Positions 25,977 through 35,639 are shown, counted from the first letter of the stretch. The stretch is 64,000 nt of DNA from Chryseobacterium jejuense (GCF_900100075.1 NZ_FNEG01000001.1:1178001-1242000), one strand, 5' to 3'. Made by a program: numbers and translations. Notes: generated by a model from the sequence alone, not told the origin.

Positions 25977-28900
25977 ATGTATTTAAACTGTCATTCATAT
26001 CATAGTCTGAGATACGGAACACTCTCTATAGATGATTTGGTTTCACAAGCTTCGTCTTTGGGGATAAGCGAACTTGTACTTACGGATATTAATACCATTA
26101 CTGGTGTTTATGAATTCAAAAAGAAATGTGAAGAAAAAGGAATAAAACCAATCCCGGGTATCGAAATGAGAAAGGGAAGCAAGCTGCTTTATATTACCAT
26201 TGCCAAAGAATTTGCGGGGTTAGAAGAAGTAAATAAGATTTTAACAGAATATAACTGTGATGGTATAGATTTGCCTGATAGACCTGATCTTGAGCATAAT
26301 TTTATCATTTATACATTACAAAATAAGCCAGAATCTCTGAAGGAGAATGAGTATATTGGAATAAGGCAAGAGGAATTAAATATACTGATTCGTCCGGAAT
26401 TTAAGTCTCTTATTTCAAAAATGGTTATTCTGCAGCCAGTTACATTTGCAACTAAAAAAGAGTACAATTTGCATTGTATTTTAAGAGCGATTGATAATAA
26501 TACATTATTATCATTATTACCACAAACTGAAACCTGTGACAAATCAGAGTATTTTAAATCTCCTGCATTCGTAGAGGAAGCTTACAAATACTATCCGCAA
26601 ATACTACAAAAGACTAAAGATATTTTAGCAGAATGTAGTTTTGAGCTTGAATTTTCTACACCTCGAAATAAAAAGCATTATACCAGGACAAAAGAAGATG
26701 ATTTGAAGCTGTTAACTCGTTTGACCTACATAGGCTTAGTGAGACGATACGGCAGAAATAATGAACAAGCTAATGAACGGATAGAGAAAGAATTGAAGGT
26801 GATTGATGAACTCAATTTCAGTGGTTATTTTCTTATTACATGGGATATTATCCGATACAGTAACAGGATGGGTTTTATGCATGTAGGAAGGGGAAGTGGG
26901 GCAAATAGCATCGTTGCTTATTGCCTTGGTATTACAGATATCTGTCCGTTGGAATTAGATTTATATTTTGAAAGATTTCTAAACCTGAATAGAAAGAGTC
27001 CGCCCGATTTTGATATCGACTGGAGTTGGCAGGAACGGGATATTATCTTAGAATACATTTTCAACCGGTATGGTAAAAATCACGTTGCATTTTGCGGAAC
27101 AAATGTTGAGTTCAAATATCGTTCAATAATTCGGGAGGTTGGCAAAGCTTTTGGCCTACCGAAGGATGAGCTAGATGAGCTGAGCAAAAATCCTGAAAAA
27201 GTATTTAAGGATGAGGTTGTTCAACAGGTACAAAAATATGGGAAGTTATTGGAGAAATTTCCGAATCAACGGAGTATGCATCCCTGTGGTATTTTGATTT
27301 CTGAGGAACCCCTTACAAGCTTTACAGCACTGGAAATGCCTCCAAAAGGATTTCCGATTGTTCAGTGGGATATGCATGTAGCTGAAGAGCTAGGCTTTGA
27401 GAAATTTGACATTCTTTCGCAGCGTGGGCTAGGAACTATCAATGATACGGTGAAACTGATCGAAGAAAAGCGAGGGATTAAAATAGATATTCAGGATACA
27501 ACCATTTCTAAGGATGAAAAGATCTGCAATGAATTTTTAAGCAATGGCAATACAATTGGCTGCTTCTATATTGAATCTCCCGCAATGCGAGGACTTCTAA
27601 GAAGATTGAAATGTGACAACTATAAAGTACTTGTTGCTGCATCATCAATTATCCGTCCGGGGGTTGCACAATCCGGAATGATGAGAGAGTATATCTTCAG
27701 GCATAACAATCCCACACAGTTTGAATATTTCCATAAAGTATTCGAAGAGCAACTTGGGGAAACTTATGGGATTATGGTCTATCAGGAAGATGTGATAAAA
27801 ATTGCCCTGCACTTTGGAGGACTGTCTGCCGCCGATGGGGATATTCTCAGAAGGGCTATGAGTGGAAAGTATCGCTCATTGGACGCTTTACAAAAAGTTA
27901 AAGATAATTTTTTTGAATCATGTAGAGAACTTGGACATTCTGAAGAATTGAGTAGGGAAGTGTACAGGCAAATAGAATCGTTTGCCGGATATTCTTTCTG
28001 TAAAGCTCATTCGGCATCCTACGCCGTAGAAAGTTACCAAAGCCTTTATCTTAAAATATATTACCCGCTGGAGTTTATGGTCTCAGCAATCAATAATATG
28101 GGAGGCTTTTACAGGACAGAAGTCTATGTTCACGAGGCAAAAATGTCTGGAGGGCAAATTCTTAATCCGTGCGTCAATAAAAGTGAATCTGAAACAACTA
28201 TTTATGGTAATGAAATTTATCTGGGATTAATGCTTTTGGAAAAAGTAGAGTCAAAAATAGCTCAATTGATTCCTCAAGAAAGAAAAAAGAATGGAGAATA
28301 CAAATCGATGGAAGACTTTGTTAAAAGAATTCCGGTGGGTATTGAAACATTGCAGATTCTTATATTTATTGGAGCTTTCAGATTTACAGGGATTCCGAAG
28401 AATGAACTCCTTTTAAAAGCTAGAGTATTACTTGGAGATTTTAAAGCAGAAAGAAGGCTGAAAACACTTTTCGAAGAGCCTATGAAGGAGTTTAAATTTC
28501 CTGAACTGAAGCGGAATGTATTTGAAGATGCCTTCGATGAAATTGAAATATTGAGCTTTCCGGTTTCGTGCACGCCTTTCGACCTTTTACAAACAAAATA
28601 CAGAGGCCATGTTATGGCAAATGATCTTGTTAAGTATCATAAAAGAGAGATTAAAATGTTGGCATATCTCATTTCCAGAAAGCACGTACCTACTAAAAAA
28701 GGCACAATGTATTTTGGAACCTGGATAGATGTTGAAGGAAATTATTTTGATACAGCGCATTTCCCTAGTAGTCTAGAAAAATATTCGTTTCAGGGTGGAG
28801 GGTGCTACTTGCTTTTAGGGATTGTAGAGGTAGATTTTCATTTTCCAACCATTACCATTACAAAGATGGCAAAGATGCCTTTTATTCCGGATCCTAGATA

Positions 28901-29027
28901 TTCGCATGATGAAGAGAAACGATTCGAGGCACAGGAAAAAATAAAAGAAGATGTTAGTATGACATTCAGAAAACCTTATCCACAAGAACATGAAATTGGA
29001 CTGCCTAGAAAGAAAAATTTCAGTTAG
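25977..29027 (+). CDS. DnaE-type DNA polymerase III alpha subunit (error-prone DnaE2-like)
   Basis: About 1016 residues from ATG 25977 (MYLNCHSYHSL); an in-frame TTG at 25950 would overlap the preceding gene. An N-terminal PHP domain keeps HSYHS, but the usual TDHGN motif reads TDINT, so its metal site looks incomplete. The palm carries GRGSGANSIVAYCLGIT and PDFDIDW around residues 300-345 with the catalytic aspartates. The fingers, tandem helix-hairpin-helix and a C-terminal OB-like region follow. It is shorter than replicative DnaE and lacks the tau-binding tail. It lies in an operon with the Y-family polymerase, which points to a role in damage-induced translesion synthesis, not in replication. 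Confidence 0.88.
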   Translation: MYLNCHSYHSLRYGTLSIDDLVSQASSLGISELVLTDINTITGVYEFKKKCEEKGIKPIPGIEMRKGSKLLYITIAKEFAGLEEVNKILTEYNCDGIDLPDRPDLEHNFIIYTLQNKPESLKENEYIGIRQEELNILIRPEFKSLISKMVILQPVTFATKKEYNLHCILRAIDNNTLLSLLPQTETCDKSEYFKSPAFVEEAYKYYPQILQKTKDILAECSFELEFSTPRNKKHYTRTKEDDLKLLTRLTYIGLVRRYGRNNEQANERIEKELKVIDELNFSGYFLITWDIIRYSNRMGFMHVGRGSGANSIVAYCLGITDICPLELDLYFERFLNLNRKSPPDFDIDWSWQERDIILEYIFNRYGKNHVAFCGTNVEFKYRSIIREVGKAFGLPKDELDELSKNPEKVFKDEVVQQVQKYGKLLEKFPNQRSMHPCGILISEEPLTSFTALEMPPKGFPIVQWDMHVAEELGFEKFDILSQRGLGTINDTVKLIEEKRGIKIDIQDTTISKDEKICNEFLSNGNTIGCFYIESPAMRGLLRRLKCDNYKVLVAASSIIRPGVAQSGMMREYIFRHNNPTQFEYFHKVFEEQLGETYGIMVYQEDVIKIALHFGGLSAADGDILRRAMSGKYRSLDALQKVKDNFFESCRELGHSEELSREVYRQIESFAGYSFCKAHSASYAVESYQSLYLKIYYPLEFMVSAINNMGGFYRTEVYVHEAKMSGGQILNPCVNKSESETTIYGNEIYLGLMLLEKVESKIAQLIPQERKKNGEYKSMEDFVKRIPVGIETLQILIFIGAFRFTGIPKNELLLKARVLLGDFKAERRLKTLFEEPMKEFKFPELKRNVFEDAFDEIEILSFPVSCTPFDLLQTKYRGHVMANDLVKYHKREIKMLAYLISRKHVPTKKGTMYFGTWIDVEGNYFDTAHFPSSLEKYSFQGGGCYLLLGIVEVDFHFPTITITKMAKMPFIPDPRYSHDEEKRFEAQEKIKEDVSMTFRKPYPQEHEIGLPRKKNFS

Positions 29028-29097
29028 GAACATTAAAAAACACCTAAAAGGCTATTAGTCTATTGTATACGTCACTTATTTGTCAAAAAAATAAAAC

Positions 29098-29346
29098 ATG
29101 GAAAATGATAATGAGGATATCAGATATATTTACGAAGGAAATATAATTACTATTCCGGAAGAAAATATATTTACTGATTTTGCAGATCTAACTATTAATT
29201 TAGGTCTACGACTTAAAAATGTTAAATTAGGTGAAGAATGGTGCAGAGAATACGAGTATGATTCTGAATCGGAACCAATACTAATACGCAAAATGTATAA
29301 TGCGGATAATACCGATGAAGTTTATTATTGTGTAACCTATAGATAA
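29098..29346 (+). CDS. Small acidic protein of unknown function
   Basis: 82 residues, strongly acidic, with no signal peptide or membrane segment. It starts 70 bases after the polymerase gene and is followed at once by a strong terminator, so it may be the last gene of that transcript. Not recognised. Confidence 0.5.
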   Translation: MENDNEDIRYIYEGNIITIPEENIFTDFADLTINLGLRLKNVKLGEEWCREYEYDSESEPILIRKMYNADNTDEVYYCVTYR

Positions 29347-29352
29347 AATTAA

Positions 29353-29379
29353 CCCCTGTTAATACAGGGGCTTTATTTT
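29353..29379 (+). terminator. Intrinsic terminator after the small acidic protein gene
   Basis: CCCCTGT (29353-29359) and ACAGGGG (29364-29370) with a TAAT loop, followed by CTTTATTTT. Confidence 0.85.
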
Positions 29380-29521
29380 GGTAGGATTATAGATCTTCCA
29401 TTTAATGGTGAAAGAAATGTGATCTTTTATTTTAGTAAGAAGTTCGTTTCTATCAGTGCCTTTCCAACCACCATGTTTTCCATGGAAGAAAGAAACGATA
29501 CTTTGACGATAAAATTAAACT

Positions 29522-29686
29522 TTAGGAGTCCTCACTTTTTGGCTTGAAATTTCTCCCTGCACCTTGTCGTAGAAAGGTAATCTTACCTTGTGTTTGCTTT
29601 GCTTTTTCAAGAACTTCCAATGCTCTTGTTCGTTCGTTCATTTTACCAGCATGTGTTATACTGCCTTGATTTTCACTTTTTTTCAT
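29522..29686 (-). CDS. Candidate 54-residue basic protein
   Basis: From ATG 29686 to TAA 29522-29524 the minus strand reads a basic 54-residue protein (MKKSENQGSITHAGKMNERT at the start, GKITFLRQGAGRNFKPK near the end). The composition looks protein-like and the frame has a good start. No family is recognised. Downstream sequence on the same strand also reads protein-like in another frame (GKHGGWKGTDRNELLTKIKD), so the pair may be a decayed locus. Confidence 0.35.
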   Translation of the reverse strand: MKKSENQGSITHAGKMNERTRALEVLEKAKQTQGKITFLRQGAGRNFKPKSEDS

Positions 29687-29707
29687 ATTTCAATATAGTG
29701 AATAAAA

Positions 29708-29848
29708 ATGACAAAAGCAAATATTAAATACTATTTTATTCTTGTCTTAGGATTTGCAGTAGACTTTATTGGGTTTCATCATCAAATTTAATCAATAAAG
29801 ATCCGATAAAACAAAGTGATGAATCCTATTATGCTCAGCCAAAATAAA
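29708..29848 (+). pseudogene. Frameshifted small membrane protein
   Basis: ATG 29708 opens MTKANIKYYFILVLGFAVDF, one hydrophobic helix, and the frame stops at the end of FIGFHHQI. Shifting frame at that point continues sensibly as NLINKDPIKQSDESYYAQPK to a TAA. This is consistent with a single frameshift in a small one- or two-helix protein. Confidence 0.3.
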
Positions 29849-29996
29849 AACCGATTAATTTAAGTTCTCAATCTTTGACTTGAAAAAAGTACAGTCTCTA
29901 ATAAATTCTTTCATATCTCTAATTTAGTTGAGTTTTTTACTGGTCGAAATCACATTTGTGTGAGTATTTTTAGTACTTTAGTTGAAAATTAATAAT

Positions 29997-30233
29997 ATGT
30001 TTTTAGACGGATTAGGAATAGTTGATGCATTCAAAGAAATTTTCAACACCGTTTGTAGATATATATTCTACGTGGGCTTTATCGGACTTGTTGCTATATG
30101 GTTAGGAAATTTGATAATTCAAGCAATTTCCACAGAAAACCCTCTATTAATTCCGTCTAGATATTATCGTTATCCAGTAGGTGTAATAATTATTGGTTTA
30201 CTTGGACTTCTTTATTCAAAGTTTTTTATTTAA
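29997..30233 (+). CDS. Small two-helix membrane protein
   Basis: 78 residues from ATG 29997 (MFLDGLGIVDAF). Two hydrophobic segments (YIFYVGFIGLVAIWLGNLII and VGVIIIGLLGLLYSKFFI) are separated by a short polar loop. An upstream TTG (29982) would add five residues and is less likely. Unknown function; stand-alone. Confidence 0.5.
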   Translation: MFLDGLGIVDAFKEIFNTVCRYIFYVGFIGLVAIWLGNLIIQAISTENPLLIPSRYYRYPVGVIIIGLLGLLYSKFFI

Positions 30234-30475
30234 TCCATTTAAAATTATAAGCCCATTGGATTGCTCTTTGAGAGGAATAGAAAAACTATTTGAATATACA
30301 GGTGATTAACAATAGTCTTGTTATTTATATTTTGATCTGTTGAATGTCAATTTTTTTGAATAGCCTATGGCTGTTGATGAATAGAGGCTCATTATTATTT
30401 CAGGAGTAACTTTGCCACGTATTGCAATAAAGAAATATTTCAAAAATTATGTGAAATCTTATTAGACTTGATTGT

Positions 30476-31180
30476 TTATTTTTTGAACCCTTTATCTTTC
30501 CAAAAAAAGAGAATTAACATAAAAAAGAATGGAACCAACATTACTTTAGAAACCGTCACAAGAAATTCATCACCAAAAGAGCTAGAAAGCAGTACATTGT
30601 TTAAGGGAATAAATAATTTACTCTCTTCTGAATCCGGATTTTTCAGAATTTTATAATTTTTCTTTTGAATATAGGTTTCAACAAGGTTTTTTAACTTCTG
30701 ATTAGATTCTTTTTTTTCCTTTTCCGAATTCCAAAATACGCTGTACGTATTATTTTTGAGTATATTATTTCCTATTTTTTTTACAATTGTATTATGATTG
30801 CGGTACTGATAGGTTATATCTGCAACTGATCTACGAGTCTTGCCACCTTGCCAATTTACATCAACTCGCAAGGAATTTCCTTCAACCTCAACCCAACTGG
30901 GATGTGTTGTTTTAAATTCTATATATTGAATTTTAGGTGAAACGGAGTAAATGAACAATATAAAAATATAAGTTGCTGCAAGAAAAAATAAAAAAAGTTT
31001 ACTGAAAATAGGGGTACGAAATATAATAATATAAAGAAGAATAGCCACTAAAACCGAAATAGCAAAAAGAGATAAAGGATTGAAGATTACAAATAGTAAG
31101 CTCAGAAGAGGAACAATAATTTTGAATGCAATATCGTCAGATTTCTTTTTTGTAGTATTCAGGAACTCGCTAGTACTCAT
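30476..31180 (-). CDS. Uncharacterised membrane protein
   Basis: 234 residues. Three closely spaced hydrophobic helices occur in the first 85 residues. A soluble domain of about 110 residues (PSWVEVEGNSLRVDVNWQGG, ADITYQYRNHNTIVKK) follows, and a final membrane helix lies near the C-terminus (VMLVPFFFMLILFFW). The middle domain resembles the DUF3592-like layout of a periplasmic domain between helices, but I cannot assign a family. Single gene in an accessory stretch. Confidence 0.6.
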   Translation of the reverse strand: MSTSEFLNTTKKKSDDIAFKIIVPLLSLLFVIFNPLSLFAISVLVAILLYIIIFRTPIFSKLFLFFLAATYIFILFIYSVSPKIQYIEFKTTHPSWVEVEGNSLRVDVNWQGGKTRRSVADITYQYRNHNTIVKKIGNNILKNNTYSVFWNSEKEKKESNQKLKNLVETYIQKKNYKILKNPDSEESKLFIPLNNVLLSSSFGDEFLVTVSKVMLVPFFFMLILFFWKDKGFKK

Positions 31181-31326
31181 GTTTATATTTGATTATTGCT
31201 TAGGTTTTTGAATTGAAATTTTGAGACTCTAAATGATTGATGATAAGGGCTTTCAATGCTTATTTTGTGGTCTGAATTCATCTGCTTTTTGATTACACTA
31301 ATTTAAAAAAAATATAGAAACCTTCT

Positions 31327-31496
31327 ATAGCAGAGTCAACAGCTATCAAAAGGAGAGGAAATCAATATTTTTGAGATGCTGAAGGTTATAAAGTTCCAAA
31401 TGGTATAATAGGTCAATATCTGAATTCTAATGAATATGATGTCTGACTTTTTGAACGACAGGCCAGGGGATTTAGAACAGAAAAAATTACATAGAG
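31327..31496 (+). pseudogene. Decayed coding fragment
   Basis: One frame reads protein-like for about 50 codons but is broken by two in-frame TGA codons and a final TAG: IAESTAIKRRGNQYF, stop, DAEGYKVPNGIIGQYLNSNE, stop, LFERQARGFRTEKIT. No start is visible. It is a relic of an unrecognised gene. Confidence 0.3.
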
Positions 31497-31549
31497 TATA
31501 AACACTGTACATATTAATATTTACAGCATTTTTAAGAAGAATTAGCTCC

Positions 31550-31557
31550 TATATTTG
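31550..31557 (+). promoter_or_regulatory. -7 promoter element TATATTTG
   Basis: Matches TAnnTTTG and lies 24 bases upstream of the chosen start at 31582. It rules out the in-frame TTG at 31555 as a start, because that codon is inside the promoter. No clear -33 TTTG was found. Confidence 0.5.
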
Positions 31558-31581
31558 CAGACATTTTTAATGATACTGTAT

Positions 31582-32208
31582 ATGAAACGAAAAGAACTAT
31601 TTAGTTTAGGATTTTTAATATCTAACCTTTGTATCGCACAAGTAGGTATTAATACTCCCAATCCACAAGCAACTCTGGATATTACCTTGCAGGAAGGGTA
31701 TTCTACCGGTGATAAAGCTGGTATTACAGTTCCTCTCCTCACAGGGGATCAGATAGAAGCTATACACCCAACTAACATAAAACCGGGAACTTTAGTATAT
31801 TCTGTAAGCCCATCAACTGCAGCTTCCAAAGAGGTCTATAATATTGGCTATTGGTTCTGGAAAAATAGTTCTGATAAATGGGAGCCACTTAATAGCAGTT
31901 CTCCAACCTTTTTTTATTCTCCTTCAGTAGTTGTGATTACGGATGTTTCAGATCCCAGTTTTGGAACAATAGATTTATATAATAATTATAAAAGCCAGTT
32001 TACCACTCCTATGGTAAGCAGTATTGGTTCTGCAGGACGTATTTATACATATAATAACAGCCAGTTGGAATACTATATTACGTGGTATGATACTTCTGTA
32101 TTTACCAATGTTCAAATTTCAGAGAAAGGAGTTCTTACTTATCAGCTTTCAGCAGGAGCTGATACTTCAAAACCCTCATATATGAATGTCGTATTTGTTG
32201 TAAAGTAA
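31582..32208 (+). CDS. Secreted protein with QVGINT signature
   Basis: 208 residues from ATG 31582. A signal peptide (MKRKELFSLGFLISNLCIA) is followed by QVGINTPNPQATLDIT, a start typical of many exported flavobacterial proteins with fibre-like or adhesin-like bodies. The remainder is beta-rich and Ser/Thr-rich. It starts 16 bases before the large repeat protein gene and is probably co-transcribed with it. No enzymatic motif. Surface or secreted structural role inferred. Confidence 0.7.
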   Translation: MKRKELFSLGFLISNLCIAQVGINTPNPQATLDITLQEGYSTGDKAGITVPLLTGDQIEAIHPTNIKPGTLVYSVSPSTAASKEVYNIGYWFWKNSSDKWEPLNSSSPTFFYSPSVVVITDVSDPSFGTIDLYNNYKSQFTTPMVSSIGSAGRIYTYNNSQLEYYITWYDTSVFTNVQISEKGVLTYQLSAGADTSKPSYMNVVFVVK

Positions 32209-32223
32209 TTTCCTATTGTATCC

Positions 32224-35085
32224 ATGAAATATTTTATAAAAATTTTAGCTTCAATTACTCTTTTGTTTGGAATTGAATGCAATATCTATGCGGCTGATTA
32301 TTATTGGGTTGGGGGATCAGGAAACTGGAGTGATATCAATCACTGGCGAACTTCTTCCGGTGGAAATACATTTCCAGCTGTAGTTCCGGGTAAAACAGAC
32401 AATGTTTTTTTTGATGGAGGTTCCGGATTTACTTCGGGAAGTAAAACGATTACGCTGAATGTTGTTGCTAACTGCCACAATATTATTTTTTCAGGAAGTG
32501 CTGTGGCTCCTACAATTGTATCATCAACAGATACCAATACTCTGAATATCTATGGCTCTTCAGAGTGGCAGAAAGGTATGCTGTACAAAGTTACAACCAC
32601 AAATTATCAGAATAACAATGAACATAGAACCATAAAAAGTAACGGAGTGATTACTGGAGAGAGTGTTTCCTCAGGTACTGTTAATTTTTATGAAACCCAA
32701 TCCATCAGTTTATTAGATGATTTTAATGTTAAATACAACCTTTTTCAATATGCAGGAACGTGGAATACTAACAATTATAGAGTAGATTTAGGGTATAATT
32801 TTATTGCTCCGTCTACGTCTCAGAAAACGGTCAATCTTGGCAGTTCTCATATCTATTTGAATGGAGTTATATCATCTTTCGATACAAAGTCTGCGAATAC
32901 GGTCTTAAATGCTGGAACTTCTGTAATTCATTTCACAGCTAACGTCACCAATTCAAGTCCTTCTTACGGAATTCAGGGTTCTGCGGGCCAGACTTATTAT
33001 GATGTTATCTTTGAAAATCCATTATCAACCGGTAGTGCAATTGGTTCAGGAGGAACAATATCCAGTTCACTTAATTTTCATAATGTTGAGCTTAAAGGCG
33101 GAGGATATATCTATGGTTTTAATCGTTACAATCAACTTATTCTGGCTCCGGCTAAGACATTTTATATAGAACGCAATACAACTCATACCATAACCTCATT
33201 ATTTTCCTTAAACACACCATCATGTGAGGGATGGTCAACCCTTAAAAGTACATCAGATGGTGCTGCTGTGAATATATCTATGCCATCAGGTTCTTCAGTT
33301 CAGGTATCAGGAGTGGTAATGAAGGATATGAAAGCATCAGGTGGAGCTAACTTTATGGCAGCCAATTCTATCAACAATGGAAATAATTCAGGCTGGACTT
33401 TTCCTTCATCCACAGTAAAGAATCTTTATTGGATAGGGGGCTCAGGGAATTGGAATGACAAATTTCACTGGTCTCAGACTTCGGGCGGAGTCGGGGGATA
33501 TTGTGTACCAGGCCCGGGAGATAATGTCTTTTTTGATGGAGGTTCTGGATTTACATCAGGAAGTAAAACAATTACGGTGGATAATGTTTCCTACTGCCAC
33601 AATATTATTTTTTCAGGAAGTGCTGTGGCTCCTACGATTGTCTCATCAATAGATACCAATACTCTGAATATCTACGGCTCTTCAGAGTGGCAGAAAGATA
33701 TGCTGTACAAAGTTACAACCACAAACTACCAGAATAACGATGAAAATAGAACCATAAAAAGTAATGGAGTGATTACTGGAGAGAGTGTTTCTTCAGGTAC
33801 TGTTAATTTTTATGAAACCCAATCCATCAGTTTATTAGATGATTTTAATGTTAAATACATCCTTTTTCAACATGCAGGAACGTGGAATACCAACAATTAT
33901 AGAGTAGATTTAGGGTATAATTTTATTGCTCAGTCTATTTCTCAGAAAACGGTCAATCTTGGCAGTTCTCATATCTATTTGAATGGAGTTATATCATCTT
34001 TTGATACAAAGTCTTCGAATACCGTCTTAAATGCTGGAACTTCTGTGATTCATTTTACAGCTAACGTCACCAATTCAAGTCCTTCTTACGGAATTCAGGG
34101 TTCTGCGGGCCAGACTTATTATGATGTTATTTTTGAAAATCCATTATCAACCGGTAGTGCAATTGGTTCAGGAGGAACAATATCAAGTTCACTTAATTTT
34201 CATAATGTTGAGCTTAAAGGCGGAGGATATATTTATGGTTTTAATACGTATGATCAATTAACTCTTACTGCCGGTAAATCTTATGTTTTTGAAGCTGGAA
34301 GTACCCAGACTATAATCTCAAAATTATATGCATCAGGAAACCCGTGCTATATTATTTATCTTTTAAGTTCAGTTTCGGGAACAAAAGCAAATTTGGATGT
34401 CCAGAGTGGTTCATTAAATTTTGATTTTGGAAATATTAAGGATATCAATGCTGTACAACCATTGCATTATGGAGAGAAATCTACAAATGCAGGAAATAGC
34501 ACAAATATTATTTTTGACCCTTATAATTCAGGGAGCTTTGCAGGCTTAGGTAATGATTTGATATGCCAGGAATATGATAATTCAAAAGTAAATTCCTATA
34601 CTTTAAACGCTGATAGTTTTGTTCCTAATCCATCTACCACTTTTAAATGGACAAAAATAGGGGACTTAAATAATAAAGGAGTATTAGGTACTGACTCAAG
34701 TCTGGATCTCCGGCCTTTTGGGTATGGAACTTACCAAGTTGATGTTACCTATTCTACAGTAGGCTCTCCCGATTATTGTACGGTTACAGACCAAATAACG
34801 ATAAGCAGAAGAACTGAAATACCCGTTGTAAATAGCAGAGTATGTAAAAAGGCAGCCAATACATTAGGAGATGTTACGGTTTCAGGAAAGGATATCAAAT
34901 GGTATTCGGATGAAACTTCTTCGGCAGTACTGCCGCTTTCTACTGTTATTACAGATGGGCAGGCATATTATGTAACTCAAACTGATAACAATTGTGAAAG
35001 TAATAGACTTTTATATACTGTCAAAATAAACAACTGTACATCGCAGAGTATGATTAATCCTGCATTACCTTTTAGAACAAAATAA
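32224..35085 (+). CDS. Large secreted protein with two near-identical 374-residue repeats
   Basis: 953 residues with a signal peptide (SITLLFGIECNIYAA). Two long repeats each begin YW(V/I)GGSGNW and continue with FFDGGSGFTSGSKTIT, beta-helix-like Asn/Ser-rich stretches and HNVELKGGGYIYGFN. The offset between them is 374 residues (1122 bases). A C-terminal Ig-like region follows (WTKIGDLNNKGVLG, WYSDETSSAVLP, YYVTQTDNNCESN). No clear type IX sorting tail is present at the end. It looks like a surface adhesin or gliding-associated filament protein. The high DNA identity of the repeats makes it prone to expansion and contraction. Confidence 0.75.
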   Translation: MKYFIKILASITLLFGIECNIYAADYYWVGGSGNWSDINHWRTSSGGNTFPAVVPGKTDNVFFDGGSGFTSGSKTITLNVVANCHNIIFSGSAVAPTIVSSTDTNTLNIYGSSEWQKGMLYKVTTTNYQNNNEHRTIKSNGVITGESVSSGTVNFYETQSISLLDDFNVKYNLFQYAGTWNTNNYRVDLGYNFIAPSTSQKTVNLGSSHIYLNGVISSFDTKSANTVLNAGTSVIHFTANVTNSSPSYGIQGSAGQTYYDVIFENPLSTGSAIGSGGTISSSLNFHNVELKGGGYIYGFNRYNQLILAPAKTFYIERNTTHTITSLFSLNTPSCEGWSTLKSTSDGAAVNISMPSGSSVQVSGVVMKDMKASGGANFMAANSINNGNNSGWTFPSSTVKNLYWIGGSGNWNDKFHWSQTSGGVGGYCVPGPGDNVFFDGGSGFTSGSKTITVDNVSYCHNIIFSGSAVAPTIVSSIDTNTLNIYGSSEWQKDMLYKVTTTNYQNNDENRTIKSNGVITGESVSSGTVNFYETQSISLLDDFNVKYILFQHAGTWNTNNYRVDLGYNFIAQSISQKTVNLGSSHIYLNGVISSFDTKSSNTVLNAGTSVIHFTANVTNSSPSYGIQGSAGQTYYDVIFENPLSTGSAIGSGGTISSSLNFHNVELKGGGYIYGFNTYDQLTLTAGKSYVFEAGSTQTIISKLYASGNPCYIIYLLSSVSGTKANLDVQSGSLNFDFGNIKDINAVQPLHYGEKSTNAGNSTNIIFDPYNSGSFAGLGNDLICQEYDNSKVNSYTLNADSFVPNPSTTFKWTKIGDLNNKGVLGTDSSLDLRPFGYGTYQVDVTYSTVGSPDYCTVTDQITISRRTEIPVVNSRVCKKAANTLGDVTVSGKDIKWYSDETSSAVLPLSTVITDGQAYYVTQTDNNCESNRLLYTVKINNCTSQSMINPALPFRTK
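32398..34253 (+). repeat. Intragenic tandem duplication (about 1.1 kb unit)
   Basis: The segment beginning at 32398 recurs from 33520 with an offset of 1122 bases. Identity is very high over long runs (for example 32820-33110 against 33942-34232), with scattered point differences. The period equals 374 codons, so the frame is kept. Confidence 0.85.
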
Positions 35086-35176
35086 AATGTATGCGGTTAT
35101 ATATAAATTATTAAAAATGGATAATGAATTCTGTATAAAATTGACAAGAAATATCCTAGAAACATAGATAATAAAA

Positions 35177-35203
35177 GAGCCCCTTAATTGGGGCTTTTTA
35201 TTT
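35177..35203. terminator. Terminator between convergent genes
   Basis: AGCCCC/GGGGCT stem with a TTAATT-type loop, preceded by A residues and followed by TTTTTATTT. It lies between the end of the large repeat protein gene and the convergent small gene at 35211-35429. Confidence 0.8.
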
Positions 35204-35210
35204 AGATTAC

Positions 35211-35429
35211 TTAATCAGTAACTTTGTCAACTATTGAAATAAAACTATTTTTCAAAAGCTCAGAGGGATAAATGAACTGTTCTCCATTATTGTTTCTGAT
35301 AACTATAGCTGCCTGCTCATTGTTTAAGCATCTGTCAATTTGTTCCTGCATTTCATTAAGCTTGCCTGGAGCTACATCCAACGTATATTTTCCTGTAGAA
35401 TGGGTAATCTGAACAATTTTTTCTTTCAT
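35211..35429 (-). CDS. Small uncharacterised protein
   Basis: 72 residues, soluble (MKEKIVQITHSTGKYTLDVA, then EQAAIVIRNNNGEQFIYPSELL). The layout, a short beta-hairpin followed by an amphipathic helix, resembles small flavobacterial proteins of unknown role. It is followed by a strong terminator, which supports its being a real gene. Confidence 0.5.
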   Translation of the reverse strand: MKEKIVQITHSTGKYTLDVAPGKLNEMQEQIDRCLNNEQAAIVIRNNNGEQFIYPSELLKNSFISIVDKVTD

Positions 35430-35639
35430 GATTAAAAATTTAAGTCTTTCAAAGATAACTTTTTTCCCTTAAGTGAGAAGAAATGTAATGGGAGACAATG
35501 ATTTCTTAAAAATATCGGCTTAAAACCAACAGATAATTTTACGTTTTGTAGCTTTACAGGAACAATCACGTCTTTTCTTTAAAAATAATTTAGTAATTAG
35601 ATAAAAGGTTTTTTAGAATATAAATTGAAAGAGGAAAAC

